Positions 1 to 7,229 of a DNA stretch of 8,559 nucleotides are shown piece after piece; positions within the stretch are counted from its first letter, which is position 1; each line of letters starts with the position of its first letter. Below the pieces are notes generated by a model. The model ran no database searches, had not been told where the DNA came from, and worked only from the letters and a program-made list of their open reading frames with translations. Position numbers and translations under genes: made by a program. This DNA is from an uncultured Capnocytophaga sp. (GTDB lineage Bacteria; Bacteroidota; Bacteroidia; Flavobacteriales; Flavobacteriaceae), in contig CAJPPS010000050.1 in assembly GCA_905372595.1 (NCBI GenBank), positions 1 to 8,559 of the forward strand, read 5' to 3'.

Positions 1-3000
1 GGACAAGCTACTCCAGTTACCTTATCGGTAGTATAATATACAAGTTCAGCTGCTTGGCTACATTCTGTTGCTGGCGTATTGTCTTTTTGCTTAATCTTAA
101 TGGTGTATTCAAAGAAATCCGCATTTTTCATTCCTTGTGGAATCTTGATACTCAATTCGGATTCTTCATCACCTACTTGAGCAATAGGATTGGTAGGTAA
201 GGAAGGATCTGCAAAAGTAGTTTTACTCTTATTTCCTACTGTAAATGAATTTGCTACATACTCAAATCCTTTTGGAATACGTATCACTACCAATCCCTTA
301 TCTCCTGTTGAGAAGGTACCCACAGGGATTGAAGTATCTACAATGATATGTTTCCCTTTGTAAATAGCATAACTAGGAGAAGCACAAGCATTGGCGTTGC
401 CTCCTGGCTCTAAAGTAAGTGAATTATTTACTTTATATTTATTGACATCCACTCCTTGTATTCCAGCGATAATAGCTTTGCTACGGTCTCCTTCAGCAGG
501 ATCTCCACAGAGGTTATTTCCTTCTATATCAATATCAAAGGAAGAACCTGCTGTAAATTCACAATCAGGCTTCACCATAAAGATCAGCTTAAAGTTTCGC
601 TTATTCACATTACTTTCTGAAATACTTCCAGGCAAGCTTCCTCCTGGGAAAATAGAAGTAAGGTCATAAGTAATTTTATTATTACTTTCTACAGGTGTTA
701 TATTGGAAAATTTGGTTCCACTTCCTAAAGGATATTCTATTTCTACATCAGAGATAGTAAGTCCTCTCTGCTTTATGATAACTAGTTTTGCATCAAAGAT
801 ATCTCCCTGATCTCCACTATTAACAGTATATTCATACTTTGTCTTCTGACACATGGAGATATTTCCTATTCCTGTTCCTCCTCCTGGGTTAGAGGCACTA
901 GGTGTTATCTGCTTAAGGCTTTTCGCTATTTTTACATTATATGTTATCTTATTATCATTACATGTTTTAGTATATCCTTGTGTAGGATTACTATTACAAT
1001 TCCACCCTGCATATAAGTCGAAAGTAATATTAGCCTTAGTACAGTTGGTAATCTCATACTTAAGTCTGTAACGCTTAACTGCTCCTTTGGCAATGGTACC
1101 ACTTTGTCCATCTGAATTGAGGAAGAACATCTTTTCCCCAGAGATGCCTGTGGCTACAGAGAATGTTCTGAGGGTATTCCCAGAGGCATTGACCTCCTCC
1201 AAGCCTAATACATTGATCCCTACTACATCAGGTACTGATACCCAACCATAAGGAGCATCAGAGAGACTGGTATTGGTAATTTGGAAATTGATATGCTGCT
1301 CTCTCTTATTAGCTGTAATATTTTGAGAGGTTTGAGTAAGGAGATTGATTGCAGGCTTTTCAGAATATTTAATGGATTCGTGATGAGATTCGGTAACTAT
1401 TTCACTTCCTCCATTAGCTGCATAGTGATAATAAAAATCTTCAAACTCTATATCGGCATATACGTGCTGGTTATCTGCAGTAGCTTGCGCTTCATTCACA
1501 AACACTTTCGAAGCACAAGTGGCTTGTAACCAAGTTCTTACACTAGATTCATACCCGTTTTCTATTGAGATTTCTCCTGGATGCAAATATCCTGGACTTC
1601 CCTTAGGAGGATTCACATAAGTATATGTCTTATATGTACCATCATCTGTTATAGTAAAGCTAGTCAAAGGTATTTTTACCTCATTGGCTCCAGATGCCCA
1701 ATCTGTATATTTCCTTCTGTACTCATATTGTGCGTCTCTGACCATATTATAAGTAGAAGGTATTTTAATTTTTATGGACTTAATCCTTCTTGAAGGGCGG
1801 AACTCATCCATAAAATAAGAACCTGAAGAGGTAAAACGTCGTGCTAAATACACCTGATTACTACCTATATTGGTCACTTCACAAGCTTTTATGTTATAGG
1901 CATTAGTACCTATTAATGTATAAGTTTCTGCAATATAGAAAGTTGGCGTCTGTTTGGCACCACAGTGCAATTCTCTTGTATGATAGCCCTGTGTGTTAAT
2001 ATCTGTATCATTTGCATTGGCCAACATATAGAAGAATGATTCTGCAGCAGACTGAGTATCCTTTGCAAAAGAAGAGTCACCTCTTGAAGAACCATTATTC
2101 TTCACTTGATAGGTAGCTACCACAGAGAATTTTTGTCCTGCATTCAAAGTTCCTGAAGGCAGTGCGGAAGTAAGATTCCAACGGAAGAAATTTCCATCGG
2201 CAGTGGATCCTTTTGTAAGTACATTAGGATCTGTTGCTTGCAAGGTTACCTGATGTGTTCCTACTTTAACAGTTATTTTCTTAGGCAACAAGTCAGCTCT
2301 TTTTGTAACCTTTGCGTGATAGAATAGGTTATTAGAGGAAGTAGTTCCTTGTTCTCCTTCAGCCATTACTTCTATTTCATCCAGATATAAACTACGTTGG
2401 CGTTCTGCCTCTGATACTTCTGCACGGGTTACACGTGTAGTCATTGTATAATCCTTCCAACCATAAGAATTATCTGCTCGTTCTGTCTTAGTGCTGATCA
2501 TTCTAGGACCATCATTGGAACAGTTTCCTGGACAAATAGCCTTAATAGTCCTTTTGTTACATAACAAAGGTAACGGACAATAAGTACCATTTGCATTTTT
2601 ATCCAAATGGGTAATACTATATTGTACCTCAACATCCCCCGAAACACAGGGGTTAGAAAGTACCATATCAAAAGTTATATATCCCTTATCCGGATGAGGT
2701 GAAGTATAAGAAAGGGTGCCTCCTGCCCCTATATCAGATAGAGGTATAGGCCCATCTAGGGGAGCTCCAAAGTCATTCCCTCTGTAATATTTAACATTTT
2801 TCAAGCTTACTCCTGTGGGCAGCTTTATTTCGTATTTAAAACGACTATCGTTATTCTTATTATCTTGTCCTTGTGTCTTTTCAAAAGCTATATAAGTAGT
2901 ACTTCCAAAAATAATGTATCCAAATTTGGAAACATCTTTAGGAAGTTCTACAGGAAACTTAGAAGAATCGGTAACTCCTGCTATTAAGCGTCTGTATGTA

Positions 3001-4433
3001 TAGTTAGTAACTGCCTGTGCAGGAGATGTTCTTTGCACCCCACAGGCATCCTTATACTCAAAATTAGAATGAGGAGATACACTAAAGACTCTCTCATCCT
3101 CTTGCAAGCACTTAACACCTTGATTTTTAACCATATCAAAACGTATCTTGAACTTAGCATTGATAGGAAAATCATCTCTGAAACCATCCCCATCTACATC
3201 GGTAAGTCCTATATCCTTACCTGTCAAAAGTCCTTCCGCCAAAGCTGGCAGTTCCTTCAAAGGTGCTTTTCGATATACTATCTCATTTCCATTAGGGGTT
3301 ACTGAAGTAATAGGATATTCTGTTCCATCAGTAGCTACTATGCGGAAATTAGCAGGCTTGTGATTCCTGAACTGTTTCCCAGAAAGATATGGGGTTATAT
3401 TCAATTGTACATCATAAGCAGTTGCGTTACCAGTACCATTATTGACATACTGTACGGTAAATGTTCCTAATGTAGCCCCACAAATTCCATCCTTCCAAGT
3501 AAAGTAAGTATGGTTTTTATCAGGATCTATTTCTATTTTTGGAGTACCAGTAGTTACATTAATAGCCCTACCAGAATCACGTACTTGATAGAGTATTGCA
3601 GGACTTTCACCCCAATAGGCTTCATATATTATCTGACGATTGGACTGACAACCCGTTACGGTATATTTTTCACTAATAGTAACCTTATCAGCCTTCTTAA
3701 ATCCTGCTGGTGAAGTACTAGTAACCTTATAAAGGGCTACCCCTGTATTGTTACCTATCCCAGCTGGAACATTTCCCACAGGAGAAAGAACACTCCCATC
3801 AGGTCCCTTGATTTCTACACTTGTTACTCCTGAAGGATACTTTACAGAAAAATAAATATCTCGAGTAGCTCCATCTCCTGTGTTCTCAAGAGTAAAAGTT
3901 TTCACACTTGTTCCAGAGGCGTTATTGTGAGCAGATTCTGAAGGAGTCACAATAATGACAGGAATCACAGGGGTATAAGTAGCCTCCTTCTGGTCTGAAA
4001 CTCCTGAAGAAAGGGTTACCTTCACTGTATCCTTAAAGGTATTCTGATTGGAGAATAGTGTAGCCGAAGCATTCTTAGTTACTTTTCTCTTAATAGAGAA
4101 CTCAATATTCCCTGATCCTGTTAGTGTAAAAGCAGGTTTATTAGCTGGCGAAGAAGCAGTATAAGCAATATTAAGCGTTCCACTCTCCTTTACAAGAGAA
4201 TTGGGCACATATTCTATTCCATTACCTAAAGTAACTTCCACTGTCCCTGTCGTACCCGCAGGAAGCGCCAAGCTAACAGTAAGCTTACCTACTTCAAAGT
4301 TTTGTTTGGCAAAATGAACATCATTCTCTGCCACAGCACTTGCTATTATTGTCTGTGCTTTTGCCTGAACAAAAGACAGCAATATGGCAATCATAAGCAA
4401 GTACGAAATTCTCTTCTGTAATCTTTTAAGCAT
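1..4433 (-). CDS. Large secreted DUF11/Ig-like repeat surface protein (3' end beyond window)
   Basis: Reading from the ATG at 4433-4431, the frame is open to the left edge: 1477 full codons without a stop, with the C-terminus missing. The first 26 residues form a signal peptide (basic MLKRLQKR, hydrophobic core, cleavage after AKA before QT), so the product is exported. The rest is rich in Thr, Ser, Asn and Gly and beta-prone. DUF11-like segments of the form 'NxGxxxAxxVxxxLP' occur near residues 166-205, 325-347 and 1037-1070. About 20 cysteines are scattered from roughly residue 260 onward, and a DVDGDGFRDD acidic loop at 412-421 resembles a calcium site. Giant proteins of this style in Flavobacteriia are usually cell-surface or adhesin-like and often leave by the type IX system through a C-terminal sorting domain; that domain cannot be seen here, so the route and role are inference. 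No Shine-Dalgarno is visible; the leader is A-rich just before the ATG, as is common in Bacteroidetes. Existence of the gene is very secure; function is not. Confidence 0.93.
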   Translation of the reverse strand, partial: MLKRLQKRISYLLMIAILLSFVQAKAQTIIASAVAENDVHFAKQNFEVGKLTVSLALPAGTTGTVEVTLGNGIEYVPNSLVKESGTLNIAYTASSPANKPAFTLTGSGNIEFSIKRKVTKNASATLFSNQNTFKDTVKVTLSSGVSDQKEATYTPVIPVIIVTPSESAHNNASGTSVKTFTLENTGDGATRDIYFSVKYPSGVTSVEIKGPDGSVLSPVGNVPAGIGNNTGVALYKVTSTSPAGFKKADKVTISEKYTVTGCQSNRQIIYEAYWGESPAILYQVRDSGRAINVTTGTPKIEIDPDKNHTYFTWKDGICGATLGTFTVQYVNNGTGNATAYDVQLNITPYLSGKQFRNHKPANFRIVATDGTEYPITSVTPNGNEIVYRKAPLKELPALAEGLLTGKDIGLTDVDGDGFRDDFPINAKFKIRFDMVKNQGVKCLQEDERVFSVSPHSNFEYKDACGVQRTSPAQAVTNYTYRRLIAGVTDSSKFPVELPKDVSKFGYIIFGSTTYIAFEKTQGQDNKNNDSRFKYEIKLPTGVSLKNVKYYRGNDFGAPLDGPIPLSDIGAGGTLSYTSPHPDKGYITFDMVLSNPCVSGDVEVQYSITHLDKNANGTYCPLPLLCNKRTIKAICPGNCSNDGPRMISTKTERADNSYGWKDYTMTTRVTRAEVSEAERQRSLYLDEIEVMAEGEQGTTSSNNLFYHAKVTKRADLLPKKITVKVGTHQVTLQATDPNVLTKGSTADGNFFRWNLTSALPSGTLNAGQKFSVVATYQVKNNGSSRGDSSFAKDTQSAAESFFYMLANANDTDINTQGYHTRELHCGAKQTPTFYIAETYTLIGTNAYNIKACEVTNIGSNQVYLARRFTSSGSYFMDEFRPSRRIKSIKIKIPSTYNMVRDAQYEYRRKYTDWASGANEVKIPLTSFTITDDGTYKTYTYVNPPKGSPGYLHPGEISIENGYESSVRTWLQATCASKVFVNEAQATADNQHVYADIEFEDFYYHYAANGGSEIVTESHHESIKYSEKPAINLLTQTSQNITANKREQHINFQITNTSLSDAPYGWVSVPDVVGINVLGLEEVNASGNTLRTFSVATGISGEKMFFLNSDGQSGTIAKGAVKRYRLKYEITNCTKANITFDLYAGWNCNSNPTQGYTKTCNDNKITYNVKIAKSLKQITPSASNPGGGTGIGNISMCQKTKYEYTVNSGDQGDIFDAKLVIIKQRGLTISDVEIEYPLGSGTKFSNITPVESNNKITYDLTSIFPGGSLPGSISESNVNKRNFKLIFMVKPDCEFTAGSSFDIDIEGNNLCGDPAEGDRSKAIIAGIQGVDVNKYKVNNSLTLEPGGNANACASPSYAIYKGKHIIVDTSIPVGTFSTGDKGLVVIRIPKGFEYVANSFTVGNKSKTTFADPSLPTNPIAQVGDEESELSIKIPQGMKNADFFEYTIKIKQKDNTPATECSQAAELVYYTTDKVTGVAC

Positions 4434-4649
4434 TTTTTTATCTGTTTTTAAATTGACCTAATTATAGGGTGCAAAGATATATAATCTCTTTATTTCTAAC
4501 ACCTCTTTTCATTCACTATTTATAAAAAGTTATTAACATATATTAATATCATCTATCCTTATATAGAAAAAATTTATAAAAGCTTTTTCTACAAAACCTC
4601 ATATCTAGTGTCAAAAAAATTATTCAAGATAGATTTATTGGTTTTTACA
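4434..4649. other. AT-rich intergenic region between VanZ-like and large-protein genes
   Basis: Non-coding on both strands as far as I can see. It holds the promoter-like octamer at 4472-4479 and a 6-bp AT inverted repeat (TATTAA at 4531-4536 with TTAATA at 4542-4547). An AT-only-type 7-bp stem (4565-4571 with 4584-4590) lacks a following T-run, so I do not call it a terminator. No convincing terminator for the VanZ-like gene is visible. Confidence 0.5.
4472..4479 (-). promoter_or_regulatory. Promoter -7 element for the large secreted protein gene
   Basis: On the minus strand this is TATCTTTG, a perfect match to the Bacteroidetes -7 consensus TAnnTTTG, and it is followed by C. It sits 38 nt before the ATG at 4433, so the leader would be roughly 35 nt. 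No clear TTG lies about 19 nt upstream, so the -33 half is weak or absent. The same octamer occurs in the stronger promoter before the nrnA-like gene. Confidence 0.55.
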
Positions 4650-5015
4650 TTATTTTTTCTCACTTGTTTTTTTAGTTAAATTGAATACAAACACTCCTGC
4701 AAAGATTCCTAACACATCGGCAAGGATGTCCAGCGGATCACCACTACGACCTAATTGCATTTGTTCTTGCATTATTTCAGTCAATAGTGCATATGCTGAA
4801 AGCAATAAAAGTTCCCTTACAATAGAATGTCTGGGAAAAGCCATTTTATAAAGATATGCTAAGAGGGCAAATATTAGGAAATGTACCACTTTATCCATAC
4901 CTTCAAAGGAGAAAAAATTCTTTGGAAGGTCTAAATCAGAGGTAGGACGTAAAAGGATATATGTGAGAAAAGCTCCGTAGAGAAAGAAGAGGAGCCTATA
5001 GCGCATTTTATTCAT
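4650..5015 (-). CDS. VanZ-like family small membrane protein
   Basis: A 121-residue protein with four predicted membrane segments (about residues 5-22, 43-60, 65-82 and 95-113). It has the VanZ-like signature: DKxxH at 41-45 at the start of the second segment, then E80 and Q84, followed by R90, D93 and D97 before a small-residue final helix (ADVLGIFAG). The family is named for teicoplanin-resistance VanZ, but most small bacterial members have no known function, and resistance should not be assumed. The frame is open up to an ATG at 5051, but that codon lies in the loop of the terminator hairpin at 5038-5066. The ATG at 5015, preceded by GAGGTG at 5018-5023, is a better start; the ATG at 5006 is also possible. 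It is probably expressed by read-through or from an unrecognised promoter. The C-terminus is lysine-rich and likely cytoplasmic. Confidence 0.85.
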   Translation of the reverse strand: MNKMRYRLLFFLYGAFLTYILLRPTSDLDLPKNFFSFEGMDKVVHFLIFALLAYLYKMAFPRHSIVRELLLLSAYALLTEIMQEQMQLGRSGDPLDILADVLGIFAGVFVFNLTKKTSEKK

Positions 5016-5031
5016 TTCACCTCTATACAGC

Positions 5032-5072
5032 AAAAACCTTGCCAAAAACAATAAATTCTTGGCAAGATTTTT
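5032..5072 (-). terminator. Intrinsic terminator after the gldI/PPIase operon, possibly bidirectional
   Basis: An 8-bp perfect stem (CTTGCCAA at 5038-5045 with TTGGCAAG at 5059-5066) encloses a 13-nt loop. It begins 20 nt after the stop of the cyclophilin-FKBP gene. On the minus strand it is followed by GTTTTTG. On the plus strand it is followed by an even longer T-rich run (5068 onward), so it could stop transcription in both directions, although no plus-strand gene reads into it here. Confidence 0.75.
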
Positions 5073-5086
5073 ATTTTTTATTTAAT

Positions 5087-6229
5087 CTATTTTGCTTTGT
5101 CGGTAACTTCTACATCTACAATTTCGATATCGAAAACAAGAGGTGCATCTGGAGGAATTACCCCAGGAATACCTCTTTCTCCGTAAGCTAAAGAAGAAGG
5201 GATAAATACACGTAGCTTCTCTCCCACCTTCATTGTAAGGAGCGCTTCCTTAAAGCCAGGGATAAGCCCTACTTTTTGGCTATATTCCCAAGGATAAGGT
5301 GCATACCCCCCTCCCATTTCGCGTTGTTGATCATAAGCGTTATTGGCTTGAGCTACTTCCTTAATATTAGAATCAAAAAGTTGTCCGTTGGCACGTAAGT
5401 ACCCTGCATAATTTACCAATACTCTTTGTCCTTGAGCAGGTTGGATACCATTCCCTTCTCTAAGTTTAAGAATTTTGATTCCTGAAGGATAAGTGACAGC
5501 TTGGCTCTCTTGCTCTGCAAGTTCAGCGATTTTACGTTCGCTTTCGGCTCTTTCCTGAGCTTCTTTCTGCCTTGCAAGCTCTGTTTGTTCTTTCATAAAG
5601 ATATCAAAAACCTTAGGAGCATCAAATTTTTCAGCTTCTTTTCCTACACGGATAATTTCAATCTTTTTGATGATTACAGGGGTTTTAGGGCGACTATCCT
5701 TTTGAGAAGTCTGCTCATCGGTAATCTTACTGATAACATCTTCTCCGTTAATCACCTGTCCAAAAATGGTATGATGATGTGTAAGCCAAGGCGTATCTTT
5801 CTCTGTAATAAAGAATTGACTTCCGTTGGTAGCTGGTCCGGAATTAGCCATCGCTAGCTGTCCTTTTCGGGTGAACTTAAGGGTATCAACGAACTCATCT
5901 GCAAACTGATAACCAGGACTTCCTTCTCCTGTAGCTGTACGGTCTCCCGCTTGGAACATAAAGTCCTTAATTACTCGGTGTGACTTGGTACCATCGTAAT
6001 AACGTTTTCCTTTAAGAGAATCTGGTACGTAGGTATTATTTCCTTCTGCTAAGGAAATAAAATTAGCCACCGTTCCAGGGGTTGCCTTGTAGAAAAGCTC
6101 TACCAGCATATCCCCTTTATTGGTCTGGATATCTGCATACAAACCATTCTTTAAATCTGGATATTTGGTTGATTTACAAGCAACCAATAACAAAGGCAAT
6201 AACATTGCCCACAACTTCACTTTTTTCAT
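5087..6229 (-). CDS. Cyclophilin-FKBP fusion peptidyl-prolyl isomerase, lipoprotein
   Basis: A 380-residue envelope lipoprotein carrying two unrelated prolyl isomerase folds, expected to speed folding of exported proteins. A short signal ends in the lipobox LLVAC (lipidated Cys18). Residues about 31-195 are a cyclophilin domain with the catalytic and ligand positions present: HRVIKDF (R85), QAGD (Q93), the MANSGPATNGSQFF block (127-140) and PWLTHHH (W148). Residues about 196-245 are a charged Glu/Lys/Arg/Ala helix, probably a coiled-coil spacer. Residues about 250-374 are an FKBP domain with VNYAGYL (Y274), LFD (F285, D286), GLIPGF (F326 at the usual Trp position), LAYG (Y349) and GVIPPDAPLVFDIEI, plus a Gly/Tyr/Pro-rich insertion around 290-318. 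Both sites look active. Dual-family immunophilins of this kind have been described in flavobacteria and some protists. It starts 36 nt after the preceding gene, with a weak TAGAG before the ATG, and is the last gene of the operon. Confidence 0.95.
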   Translation of the reverse strand: MKKVKLWAMLLPLLLVACKSTKYPDLKNGLYADIQTNKGDMLVELFYKATPGTVANFISLAEGNNTYVPDSLKGKRYYDGTKSHRVIKDFMFQAGDRTATGEGSPGYQFADEFVDTLKFTRKGQLAMANSGPATNGSQFFITEKDTPWLTHHHTIFGQVINGEDVISKITDEQTSQKDSRPKTPVIIKKIEIIRVGKEAEKFDAPKVFDIFMKEQTELARQKEAQERAESERKIAELAEQESQAVTYPSGIKILKLREGNGIQPAQGQRVLVNYAGYLRANGQLFDSNIKEVAQANNAYDQQREMGGGYAPYPWEYSQKVGLIPGFKEALLTMKVGEKLRVFIPSSLAYGERGIPGVIPPDAPLVFDIEIVDVEVTDKAK

Positions 6230-6265
6230 AAAACTCTATATTAAATGAATGAATTTTCCTATGAA

Positions 6266-6616
6266 TTAATCCTCTAAAAATTCTTTAGTTACCTCTTCCC
6301 AATTCTCATAGGAGAAAGGGATATCCTTATAAAAATCCTCAAAATAAGGGAATATCTCTTGAGCCTTAGTACAGCTCTTTCGATAATGACTAAATGTATC
6401 CTCTGTGTGATATACACGTGTCTCTAGCAGATAAGGACTCTGCTCCCCTAGGGTATCATCTTCCAAAATCGTTTGTATATAACCCTGCTTATCAGGTTTA
6501 TCATCATACAAAACAACAAAACGATGTCCATTATGAGGTAGTTCCGTAATAATACCCCTAATCCTTTCCAGAGAAAGTGTCAGTTTTGTATATTTATTTG
6601 TATCAACCTTTTTCAT
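6266..6616 (-). CDS. Small hypothetical protein of unknown function in the gldI operon
   Basis: A 116-residue protein that I do not recognise. It has no signal peptide, lipobox or membrane segment, so it is probably cytoplasmic. It is acidic, especially at the C-terminus, and rich in aromatics (many Tyr and Phe, one Trp near 106). The N-terminal half alternates in a beta-like way (KLTLSLERIRGIITEL, then HRFVVLYDDKP), and the rest looks helical. It begins 30 nt after the gldI stop and ends 36 nt before the isomerase gene, so it very likely shares their transcript. Start choice: the ATG at 6616 opens with MKKVD and follows a weak AGG; no better start is visible. Nothing in the sequence gives a function. 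A link to gliding or envelope folding is suggested only by position. Confidence 0.8.
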   Translation of the reverse strand: MKKVDTNKYTKLTLSLERIRGIITELPHNGHRFVVLYDDKPDKQGYIQTILEDDTLGEQSPYLLETRVYHTEDTFSHYRKSCTKAQEIFPYFEDFYKDIPFSYENWEEVTKEFLED

Positions 6617-6646
6617 TATTACCTATATTTTCAATCAAAAGTTTAT

Positions 6647-7228
6647 TCAATAACATCCAATAACCTCTGAAGATTGAGGAGCCGGAGGAAGAGGTGGCGC
6701 AGGTATTATTTTCAAAATATGTACCTGAGCTCGTATAGGCTTATTAATTCCTATTTTTTCATTATCTCCGTGATAACCAAAGGCAATTTCAGAAGGAAAG
6801 AAAAAAACGGCTTCCTCATTCTCTTTTAAGAGCTTAATAGCCTGCCGAAGCCCCTGAAATAACTCCTGCTTATCCACACAATAAGTAATGACCTTGTTAT
6901 CCTCCTTGGAATAAATTTCTTTACCGTAGATATCAGAAAGGCTGTAGGTAAAATCAACTAAATCCCCCACCTGAGGCAAAGGGTCAGGATCTACATTTTC
7001 TGATACATAATAGTACCTAAAACCATCCTTAGAATTCAGATAAGAATGTAGCGTATCACTGGCAATAATAGAATCCATCACCGCTTCCTGATCCTTGAGT
7101 AACTCTCTATTCTTTTTGGCAGATTCTTTCAGGAAAGTATCCGTTTTAACAGTTATAGGTCTGCGAGCCTCCTGCTCACTACAAGCCAGCAGAAAGATAG
7201 TAAATACAAATAATCCTAATATTCTCAT
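6647..7228 (-). CDS. gldI: GldI, gliding motility-associated FKBP-fold lipoprotein
   Basis: A 193-residue lipoprotein: hydrophobic signal MRILGLFVFTIFLLAC with lipidated Cys16, a charged helical stretch (about 20-60), an FKBP-type domain (about 85-175) and a Pro-rich tail (PAPPLPPAP, 176-184). Length, lipobox and FKBP layout match GldI of Flavobacterium johnsoniae, which is required for gliding and is thought to help fold envelope proteins of the gliding/secretion machinery. The FKBP core is recognisable (VDFTYSLSD, then GKEIYSKED, ELFQGL, SEIAFGYHG, KPIRAQVHILKI), but key positions differ from classical FKBPs: the Phe-Asp pair after GK(K/Q) is Ile-Tyr (105-106), the Trp of the pocket floor is Leu127, and the LAYG Tyr is Phe150. 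Isomerase activity may be low. The frame extends to an ATG at 7252, but the ATG at 7228 is preferred because AAGGA (7237-7241) lies 8 nt before it and it places the signal peptide correctly. It starts 1 nt after the nrnA-like stop. Confidence 0.9.
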   Translation of the reverse strand: MRILGLFVFTIFLLACSEQEARRPITVKTDTFLKESAKKNRELLKDQEAVMDSIIASDTLHSYLNSKDGFRYYYVSENVDPDPLPQVGDLVDFTYSLSDIYGKEIYSKEDNKVITYCVDKQELFQGLRQAIKLLKENEEAVFFFPSEIAFGYHGDNEKIGINKPIRAQVHILKIIPAPPLPPAPQSSEVIGCY

Positions 7229-7229
7229 A

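Noticed and set aside
391..3713. Several 60-90 codon reading frames on both strands between 391 and 3713
   Set aside because: All lie inside the continuous minus-strand frame 1-4433, have no ribosome binding sites and show compositions typical of out-of-frame translation.
4565..4590. AGAAAAA/TTTTTCT hairpin considered as the VanZ-like gene terminator
   Set aside because: The stem is almost only A-T pairs and is not followed by a T-run on the minus strand.
4650..5015. Glycopeptide resistance role from the VanZ resemblance
   Set aside because: No other van genes are nearby, and small VanZ-like proteins are widespread without resistance function.
5501..5857. A 118-codon plus-strand frame
   Set aside because: It is antisense to the cyclophilin-FKBP gene, whose motifs are fully conserved across this stretch.
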